This document shows positions 1-4,697 of a stretch of DNA of 6,588 bases, in pieces. This DNA is from an uncultured Cytophagales bacterium (GTDB lineage: Bacteria; Bacteroidota; Bacteroidia; Cytophagales; Amoebophilaceae). The DNA lies in assembly GCA_905479855.1 (NCBI GenBank), contig CAJQOF010000043.1:1-6588 (forward strand), read 5' to 3'. The position numbers were made by a program, and so were the translations under genes. Positions within the stretch are counted from its first letter, which is position 1. Every line of letters begins with the position of its first letter. A model generated the notes under the pieces. It searched no databases, had not been told where the DNA came from, and saw only the letters and a program-made list of their open reading frames with translations.

Positions 1-132
1 GGCTTTCAAAACCGCTAGCCAGCGCTATGGTGCGTACCGTTAAGCCTGCCCCACCCAAACCCGACCTATTGCTAGGGCTTGCAAGAGCAGTAGCGCAAGT
101 AAACGCACACAAACGGGGAGAGATTGCGCTGC
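1..132 (+). repeat. Direct repeat A, copy 1 (antitoxin segment)
   Basis: Identical over all 132 bases to 617-748. It is part of the tandem duplication of the toxin-antitoxin module with an offset of 616 bases. The repeat begins at the window edge, so its true left boundary is not visible. Identity stops abruptly after position 132, within the antitoxin coding region. Confidence 0.95.
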
Positions 133-164
133 CTGATGCAAGCCAATTGTTCGATGAATTTTAG
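1..164 (+). CDS. Antitoxin of TA module 1 (3' part, cut by window edge)
   Basis: This is the C-terminal part of a small antitoxin; its start lies left of the window and the first full codon is at position 3. It would neutralise the RelE/ParE-type toxin encoded immediately after it. Positions 1-132 are base-for-base identical to 617-748 in the second module, after which the tail differs: LPDASQLFDEF here against LQTLDQLLDEL in copy 2. The short acidic tail after a basic helix (AHKRGEIAL) resembles the C-terminal toxin-binding tails of antitoxins paired with RelE-like toxins. The stop codon (162-164) lies inside the toxin gene, whose ATG is at 154, so the two overlap by 11 bases, as in module 2. 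This overlap implies translational coupling. I do not recognise a named antitoxin family; the role is inferred from position, coupling and tail. Confidence 0.7.
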   Translation, partial: LSKPLASAMVRTVKPAPPKPDLLLGLARAVAQVNAHKRGEIALPDASQLFDEF

Positions 165-483
165 GGTAGTTTATAGCAATTACTTCAAACACAATGCCAG
201 AACACTCACAAAAAAATACCGTTCTTTGGAGGCTGATATGAAGAAGCTAATCTCTTCACTGAAATCGGATCCAAAGCAGGGTACGGCTATTGGAAGGAGC
301 TGCTATAAAATACGCCTTGCCATCACATCTAAAGGCAAGGGAAAGTCTGGAGGAGCAAGAGTTATTACCAATATACACGTGGCAGGGCAGGTAGTTTACC
401 TACTTTCCATCTACGATAAGTCTGAACAAGACAATATCGGCGAAAAAGCCATAACAGCAATCCTCGATACCCTTGATGTTTAA
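154..483 (+). CDS. RelE/ParE-superfamily toxin, module 1 (109 aa)
   Basis: Small basic toxin of the RelE/ParE superfamily; members with this sequence pattern usually act as ribosome-dependent mRNA interferases, but the activity here is inferred. The start is taken at ATG 154 (MNFRVVYS) because it overlaps the antitoxin stop exactly as in module 2; an in-frame ATG at 124 would add ten residues lying within the antitoxin frame. Visible features are the N-terminal helical part with a KKYRSLEADMKKL stretch (20-32), GRSCYKIRLAI (47-57), the basic glycine loop KGKGKSGGARVIT (60-72) and the hydrophobic VVYLLSIYDKSEQDNI segment (80-95). GxxCYKIRLA, KGKGKSGGARVI and VYLLSIYDKSE are the hallmarks of a toxin group common in Bacteroidota and cyanobacteria. 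All are intact here and the length is normal, so this copy looks functional. Confidence 0.85.
   Translation: MNFRVVYSNYFKHNARTLTKKYRSLEADMKKLISSLKSDPKQGTAIGRSCYKIRLAITSKGKGKSGGARVITNIHVAGQVVYLLSIYDKSEQDNIGEKAITAILDTLDV
287..480 (+). repeat. Direct repeat B, copy 1 (toxin 3' segment)
   Basis: Aligns with 903-1090 with about 12 substitutions and one six-base gap (by hand, ~94% identity over aligned bases). Similarity ends exactly before the TAA stop of toxin 1. Confidence 0.9.
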
Positions 484-561
484 CGTTAGCCAACTTGACC
501 ATACCCTATATGCTCATTACAGCCGTCCAACTAAATTCGTAACGCATTGCCCAAAACTGCC

Positions 562-780
562 ATGGAAACAGTTATCCCCACACATTCGGTAGCCGTATGC
601 TCCCGTACAGCTAAACGGCTTTCAAAACCGCTAGCCAGCGCTATGGTGCGTACCGTTAAGCCTGCCCCACCCAAACCCGACCTATTGCTAGGGCTTGCAA
701 GAGCAGTAGCGCAAGTAAACGCACACAAACGGGGAGAGATTGCGCTGCAAACGCTAGATCAATTACTGGATGAGTTATAG
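562..780 (+). CDS. Antitoxin of TA module 2 (72 aa)
   Basis: Small antitoxin preceding and overlapping (by 11 bases) the second toxin gene. ATG 562 (METVIPTHSVAV) is preferred; an in-frame TTG at 547 would add five residues, and a stop at 532-534 closes the frame further upstream. No clear Shine-Dalgarno sequence precedes either start. The protein is basic and proline-rich in the middle (VKPAPPKPDLLLGLARAV) and ends in NAHKRGEIALQTLDQLLDEL, a basic helix followed by an acidic leucine tail. That ending is a common shape of RelE-toxin-binding antitoxin tails in Bacteroidota. No DNA-binding domain can be named with confidence, although the N-terminal half would be the place for one, and autoregulation is therefore only possible. 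Its 3' two-thirds (617-748) are identical to the antitoxin of module 1. Confidence 0.7.
   Translation: METVIPTHSVAVCSRTAKRLSKPLASAMVRTVKPAPPKPDLLLGLARAVAQVNAHKRGEIALQTLDQLLDEL
617..748 (+). repeat. Direct repeat A, copy 2 (antitoxin segment)
   Basis: Second copy of the 132-base block, with no mismatch to 1-132. The same-length but diverged stretches 133-286 and 749-902 follow both copies, then similarity resumes, which gives a mosaic pattern. Confidence 0.95.
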
Positions 781-1225
781 CATTTTTGATACCGAGGATT
801 TTAACCACGATGTCAAGAAACTGCACAAGAAATATCCTTCACTTAAAGCTGACTTGGCAAAGTTGGGCGCTTCTTTAAAGAAAGCCCCCCTACAAGGCGT
901 CCCTATTGGAAGGAACTGCTATAAGCTACGCCTTGCCATCACATCTAAAGGCAAGTCTGGAGGAGCAAGCGTCATTACCAACATACAGGTGGCAGGGCAG
1001 GTAGTTTACCTACTTTCCATCTACGATAAGTCCGAACAAGACAATATCGGCGAAAAAGCCATAACAGCAATGGTTGATACCCTTGCTGTTTGCCCCACCG
1101 TTCTTTCCGCACGCTTTCTCTTCGGTAACAATCCAACCACAAAATACCCCTACTCCTCCGCCTTACAACTCTGGTACCACACAATAAACAGCGTACAAGG
1201 AATAATAATAGCGGCGCCCAGGTAG
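770..1225 (+). CDS. RelE/ParE-superfamily toxin, module 2, with damaged loop and aberrant C-terminal extension
   Basis: Paralogue of the toxin at 154-483. Residues 1-107 align throughout: GRNCYKLRLAITSKGK (47-62), then VVYLLSIYDKSEQDNI (78-93). Two differences from copy 1 stand out. A six-base deletion shortens the conserved KGKGKSGGARVIT loop to KGKSGGASVIT and an arginine becomes serine; basic residues in this kind of loop often contact RNA. The codon that is the TAA stop in copy 1 (481-483) corresponds to TGC at 1091-1093, so translation continues for 44 more residues with no similarity to copy 1, ending at 1225. The extension runs antisense into the last 76 bases of the convergent transporter gene. 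The start ATG overlaps the antitoxin stop by 11 bases. The toxin is probably impaired or inactive, which cannot be proved from sequence. Confidence 0.75.
   Translation: MSYSIFDTEDFNHDVKKLHKKYPSLKADLAKLGASLKKAPLQGVPIGRNCYKLRLAITSKGKSGGASVITNIQVAGQVVYLLSIYDKSEQDNIGEKAITAMVDTLAVCPTVLSARFLFGNNPTTKYPYSSALQLWYHTINSVQGIIIAAPR
903..1090 (+). repeat. Direct repeat B, copy 2 (toxin 3' segment)
   Basis: Partner of 287-480, lacking six bases in the KGKGKSGG loop. Similarity to copy 1 ends at 1090, one codon before the point where copy 1 has its stop, which marks 1090/1091 as a likely recombination or decay junction. Confidence 0.9.
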
Positions 1226-2019
1226 CTGCTTTCACTCGGCAATTCTTGGAAAAAGAGATAGCCCGCCCCCATAGAGATGAGTAGCTCTAGATAGCGAACG
1301 GGCGCCAAAGAGGAAACGCTGCCCCACGAAAAAGCCTTGAGCACAAAATAGAGAATGAGGTTGCTGCCAATGCCTAGCGCAAAAAGCCACAGTAGGGTAT
1401 TCCCCGTAGGCATAGGGCCCCCGTAGGCTGCTGGCGGCGCCAAGAGCATTGTGGCCACTAGCGAAGAATAGAATAGCATGCAGTGCATCGGCTCCTGGGT
1501 AACGTACTTCTTGTTGATTACATCGAGCGTCCCAAAGAGTGCAGCGGCTAGCAAAAAACATAGGGCGCTAGGCTGGTAAGTGCAGTGGCTGGGCTGCAGC
1601 ACCAGCGTAATGCCGAGAAAGCCAATGAGGGTAGCCGCCCACATGGGCCATGTAACATGCTCTTTGAGGAAGATATGCGCCAAGAGGAGCACAAAAATGG
1701 GCACCGTAAAGCTCATGATGGTAGCGGTGGTAATGGGGGATGTCTTTACACCATGGCTCCACAAACCGATGGCGGCAAATAACAGCCCGCCACGGACAAC
1801 GTGCAGCAGGGGTCTCTGGGTTTTAAAGGAGCTTGCCCCCTGGTAAAGCATCCATGGCAGCAGGCTTATCGCACCAAAGAGGCAACGAAAAAAGGCAATT
1901 TGCCAAGCGCTAGTGTGGGCGCCAATGTACTTGGTAATGGCATCGTTGCCGCAGCTGACAATGAGGCTCAGCACAAACCATGCAATGGCCTTGGGGTAGT
2001 TAGAATGGACTTTTTTCAT
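1150..2019 (-). CDS. EamA/DMT-family transporter, possibly an S-adenosylmethionine importer
   Basis: Inner-membrane drug/metabolite transporter of 289 aa with about ten hydrophobic segments (approximately 11-23, 37-57, 71-91, 98-118, 125-142, 151-168, 180-198, 209-229, 238-258, 266-283). These form two EamA repeats of five helices each. Typical EamA features are the ITTATIMSFTVPIFVLLLA stretch with the following FLKEHVTWPMW (96-127), and LAPVRYLELL near 238-247. The N-terminal pattern (WFVLSLIVSCGNDAITKYIG, then FFRCLFGAISLLPWMLY) resembles, from memory, the S-adenosylmethionine transporters of Rickettsiales, which would suit an intracellular lifestyle; substrate assignment is inference. ATG 2019 lies 12 bases after the mnmA stop, so the two genes are very likely cotranscribed. 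The last 76 bases overlap the extended toxin frame on the other strand. Confidence 0.92.
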   Translation of the reverse strand: MKKVHSNYPKAIAWFVLSLIVSCGNDAITKYIGAHTSAWQIAFFRCLFGAISLLPWMLYQGASSFKTQRPLLHVVRGGLLFAAIGLWSHGVKTSPITTATIMSFTVPIFVLLLAHIFLKEHVTWPMWAATLIGFLGITLVLQPSHCTYQPSALCFLLAAALFGTLDVINKKYVTQEPMHCMLFYSSLVATMLLAPPAAYGGPMPTGNTLLWLFALGIGSNLILYFVLKAFSWGSVSSLAPVRYLELLISMGAGYLFFQELPSESSYLGAAIIIPCTLFIVWYQSCKAEE

Positions 2020-2031
2020 GGTTGGCTTGGC

Positions 2032-3168
2032 TCACTTGCGCGCTACAGCGGTGGGAAAGGGGGGCTTTTGCTGAAAGGAGCGGGTAATCCACCCCCCCCC
2101 GAGCACATCTTCACCCTCATAGAAGACAGCGGCTTGGCCTGGCGTTATGGCATCTACCCCTTTGCCAAAAAATACTTTCATGGTATCCCCCTCTTGCTCA
2201 ATAACGGCCGGGGTGCCCTGGTCGTTATACCGCACCTTGGTCACTGTATCCACTTTACGGCCTTGTAGGTCGGGATACTTGCTCATGGTAAGCTTGCCCA
2301 CATACATGCCGTCCCTGGCCAACGCATCAAAGGTGCCCAGCACTACTTGGTTCTCCGCTTTCTTAATCTCTATTACGTAGACAGGATAGCCTAGTGAAAT
2401 ACCTAGCCCTCTACGTTGCCCTACGGTATAAAAAGGATACCCCTCATGCTGGCCCACTACCGTGCCCTCTTCTAGCACAAAGTCTCCGCCATTTACTTGT
2501 TCCTCCAGGCCAGGTACCCTGCGCTTTAGAAAGCCGCGGTAATCATTGTCTGGGATAAAGCAGATTTCGTACGACTCTGACTTGCTCAGTAAGTTCTTGA
2601 ATCCTTTTTTCTCCGCAAAGGCACGGATCTCCGGTTTAGTTAAATCGCCCAAGGGGAGCATGGTTCTGCTTAAACTCTCTTGCGAAACGCCCCAAAGCGC
2701 ATAAGACTGGTCTTTGTTCGTATCCCTGCCCTTAGAGATAATGTAGCGATCATTCTCTTGGCGCACCTTGGCATAGTGGCCCGTAGCAATGTACTGGCAA
2801 TCCAGTTTATCCGCCCGCCTCAGCAGCGCATCCCACTTAATGTGCGTGTTGCACAAAACACAGGGGTTGGGCGTTCTGCCTGCTAAATATTCTGCGGTAA
2901 AGTGGTTAATAACATGGCCCCCAAACTCCTCTCGGATATCTAAGATTAAGTGCGGGAACCCTAGCTCCACCGCAATTTCTCGTGCATCGTTAATGGAATC
3001 TAAAGTGCAGCAGCCGGTCTCCTTCTTCTTTCCACCGCTGTTGGCATAGTCCCACGTTTTCATGGTGAGGCCAATCACCTCGTAGCCCTGCTCGTGCAGC
3101 ATTACGGCCGCCACAGAGCTATCTATGCCACCACTCATGGCTACCAATACGCGTCCTTGGGTACTCAT
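2032..3168 (-). CDS. mnmA: tRNA-specific 2-thiouridylase MnmA (TrmU), 378 aa
   Basis: Cytoplasmic ATP-dependent enzyme that puts sulfur on C2 of the wobble uridine (U34) of tRNAs for Lys, Glu and Gln, taking persulfide sulfur from a cysteine desulfurase relay. Visible in order: PP-loop ATPase motif SGGIDSS (12-18); ETGCCTLDSINDAR (50-63); TPNPCVLCNTHIKW (100-113) with the nucleophile Cys106 equivalent and an additional Cys103; KDQSYAL (152-158); EICFIPD (201-207) with the second catalytic Cys203; YTVGQRRGLGI (247-257); and the C-terminal beta-barrel ending in PGQAAVFYEG (343-352). Length is normal. ATG 3168 is chosen; a TTG two codons upstream (3174) is possible but less likely. No strong Shine-Dalgarno sequence is seen. 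A run of nine G (coding strand) encodes the LGGGW region near the end. It is probably the first gene of a unit with the downstream transporter. Confidence 0.98.
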   Translation of the reverse strand: MSTQGRVLVAMSGGIDSSVAAVMLHEQGYEVIGLTMKTWDYANSGGKKKETGCCTLDSINDAREIAVELGFPHLILDIREEFGGHVINHFTAEYLAGRTPNPCVLCNTHIKWDALLRRADKLDCQYIATGHYAKVRQENDRYIISKGRDTNKDQSYALWGVSQESLSRTMLPLGDLTKPEIRAFAEKKGFKNLLSKSESYEICFIPDNDYRGFLKRRVPGLEEQVNGGDFVLEEGTVVGQHEGYPFYTVGQRRGLGISLGYPVYVIEIKKAENQVVLGTFDALARDGMYVGKLTMSKYPDLQGRKVDTVTKVRYNDQGTPAVIEQEGDTMKVFFGKGVDAITPGQAAVFYEGEDVLGGGWITRSFQQKPPFPTAVARK

Positions 3169-3190
3169 AGGCAATCTACTTTGTGCGTCC

Positions 3191-3226
3191 TCAACTGCAG
3201 GATAAATGACAGCTGCAGTCAGTTGA
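3191..3226 (-). promoter_or_regulatory. Inverted repeat (hairpin) in the mnmA leader
   Basis: On the + strand TCAACTGCAG (3191-3200) pairs with CTGCAGtcaGTTGA (3213-3226), leaving a three-base bulge and a 12-base loop. The transcript toward mnmA would carry this stem-loop 23 bases upstream of its ATG. There is no U tract after it, so it does not look like an intrinsic terminator. A regulatory or protein-binding role is only a possibility. Confidence 0.45.
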
Positions 3227-3232
3227 AAGCCA

Positions 3233-3240
3233 CAAAGATA
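3233..3240 (-). promoter_or_regulatory. Putative Bacteroidota -7 box for mnmA
   Basis: The minus strand reads TATCTTTG, matching the Bacteroidota -7 consensus TAnnTTTG. It lies 65 bases upstream of the mnmA ATG in the gap after the metallopeptidase gene. No good -33 TTTG/TTG element is visible at the expected distance, so the call rests on the -7 match and its position. Confidence 0.45.
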
Positions 3241-3303
3241 ACTTTTAAGTTAGACACGCGTTGGGTGCGGCAAGAGATATTGCTGCTCGGAGCATAGCCG
3301 CTG

Positions 3304-4677
3304 CTACAAATGCCCCCGCTGCTGCAGGGATGTGAGCTGGTCCTCCAGTTCCTGATAGTCTTCTACCACAAAGAAAAGATAGCGCCGATCTGCTTGGTCG
3401 CTATAGTGGCTAAAGCCAGGCTTAATTTTTTTGAGCTGCGGAAGGTGGTGTAGGTAGGGGTGGCCCTTTTTCATCTTCACTATGCTTTTCGCCTCTTTCT
3501 TGGTGAGGATAAAAATTACCGGTGCGTTTTGCTCATATTTAGGGTTCAGCCTATCCTCTTCCATCTCTTCAAAGTCATCATAAGGAGCATGGCAAAAAGA
3601 ATATGTTGGGAAATGGTGCCAAAAAACATTCGCTGCCTTATGGTGGTTAAAATGTTTAGAAAGGACGGTGTAATACCTATAGTGGAGCAGATGAACCAGC
3701 TCATCCTTACCGGCAGGGAATCGGCTTTCAAACGCTTTAATAGCGCTCTCCAGAAAGGGCTCATCCATCGTTTTTTTCTGCTGCATATAGCCCGCTGCCA
3801 TCGCATAAATCTCCTCTGCAAACCCCTGTATATAGGGCCCCGTATAGCTAATATCAGGCGTACCGGTGAGCATACTTACCAAAATTCCATTGCCCAACGT
3901 AGTGGCCAAGGCCTCGTTGAGGTAAGCGTAGGCTACAGGAGCATGCCGCAATGGGTGGTGTCGGAAGAAGTGATCGATACTGCATTGCAGCGGTTCAGGC
4001 TGATCTTGGTAGACTTCATGCGCAATTTCGTGCAGCACTGTGCCTAAATAGGCTGTTTTTTCGTACGCTGTGTGGTGGTGAAAATGAGAAGAGACGAAAA
4101 AATGCACGCTGCTCCCAAAAACAAAGGTTTGGGGAGCTTGCTGGGGGGCCACTTCCGGGCAGAGGTAGATGGTGAAGTGATCATAAGGAATAGCCGCCGT
4201 GCCATAAAAGGCCAAGAGCCGCGCAAAAAAGTCATCGATGGCGGCTTGGTGTTCATGTAGTAGCTTGTCGATTTCTGCTGGGTAGGCCTTGGTGTCTATT
4301 CCGTTTCTTTTCTCAAGATAGATAGGGTAGGTTGCCTTGATTTGCACAGAGAGAAAGTCCCGCGCTGGATTTTTGAGTCTTTGGGTAACCTGGTCTACCC
4401 GCTCAATATCTCCCAACTGCGCTAGTGCAAAGAAAAAGGCATCCCGCTCTGGGCAACTCCTGCGTGCTGCCAGTTTAAGTTGACTATTGAGGTCGAGAAT
4501 CTCTTCGTCGGAAAAGGCAAAGTCCTTCCCACGCTCCCCCGCTATCTCATCCCAATTTTTGTAGAGGTAGTGGACAAAGCCGCCCCAGGAATCATCGGTG
4601 CAGTGGAATGTGAGGGCATGGCAAAGGGTGCTGCTTACCAATAGTAGGCCGCATAATAAGTGTTTTAGTTTTGTCAT
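3304..4677 (-). CDS. Secreted zinc metallopeptidase-like protein (HExxH), family unassigned
   Basis: Predicted exported protein of 457 aa. The N-terminus is a classic signal peptide: MTKLKHLLCG followed by a hydrophobic core and CHA near residue 21, a plausible signal peptidase I site; there is no proper lipobox. LGTVLHEIAHEVYQD (211-225) holds the zinc-binding HExxH motif (His216, Glu217, His220). NEALATTLGNG (254-264) follows 35 residues later, placing Glu255 where gluzincins carry their third ligand. Before the motif lies FVFGSSVHFFVSSHFHHH (185-202), a beta-strand-like stretch before the active-site helix. The C-terminal ~90 residues contain an ILTKKEAKSIVKMKKG segment and a terminal YFFVVEDYQELEDQL-like region of unknown role. 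I cannot assign a MEROPS family. It starts 20 bases after the radical SAM gene stop, so the two are likely cotranscribed. It probably acts in the periplasm or outside the cell. Confidence 0.8.
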   Translation of the reverse strand: MTKLKHLLCGLLLVSSTLCHALTFHCTDDSWGGFVHYLYKNWDEIAGERGKDFAFSDEEILDLNSQLKLAARRSCPERDAFFFALAQLGDIERVDQVTQRLKNPARDFLSVQIKATYPIYLEKRNGIDTKAYPAEIDKLLHEHQAAIDDFFARLLAFYGTAAIPYDHFTIYLCPEVAPQQAPQTFVFGSSVHFFVSSHFHHHTAYEKTAYLGTVLHEIAHEVYQDQPEPLQCSIDHFFRHHPLRHAPVAYAYLNEALATTLGNGILVSMLTGTPDISYTGPYIQGFAEEIYAMAAGYMQQKKTMDEPFLESAIKAFESRFPAGKDELVHLLHYRYYTVLSKHFNHHKAANVFWHHFPTYSFCHAPYDDFEEMEEDRLNPKYEQNAPVIFILTKKEAKSIVKMKKGHPYLHHLPQLKKIKPGFSHYSDQADRRYLFFVVEDYQELEDQLTSLQQRGHL

Positions 4678-4697
4678 CAGCGTATCTTTTAGTAGGT

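Noticed and set aside
484..546. Possible promoter or operator between toxin 1 and antitoxin 2
   Set aside because: I saw no convincing TAnnTTTG box or inverted repeat in these ~60 bases, so no regulatory site was annotated.
3245..3295. A 16-codon minus-strand frame (MLRAAISL...) between the metallopeptidase and mnmA as a possible precursor peptide for the radical SAM enzyme
   Set aside because: It is very short, has no leader-core structure or repeated aromatic core motif, has no ribosome binding site and overlaps the likely promoter region of mnmA.
3460..4260. Several plus-strand open frames inside the metallopeptidase region
   Set aside because: The minus-strand gene there has a signal peptide and an HExxH motif in one continuous frame; the plus-strand frames have no recognisable motif or start context.
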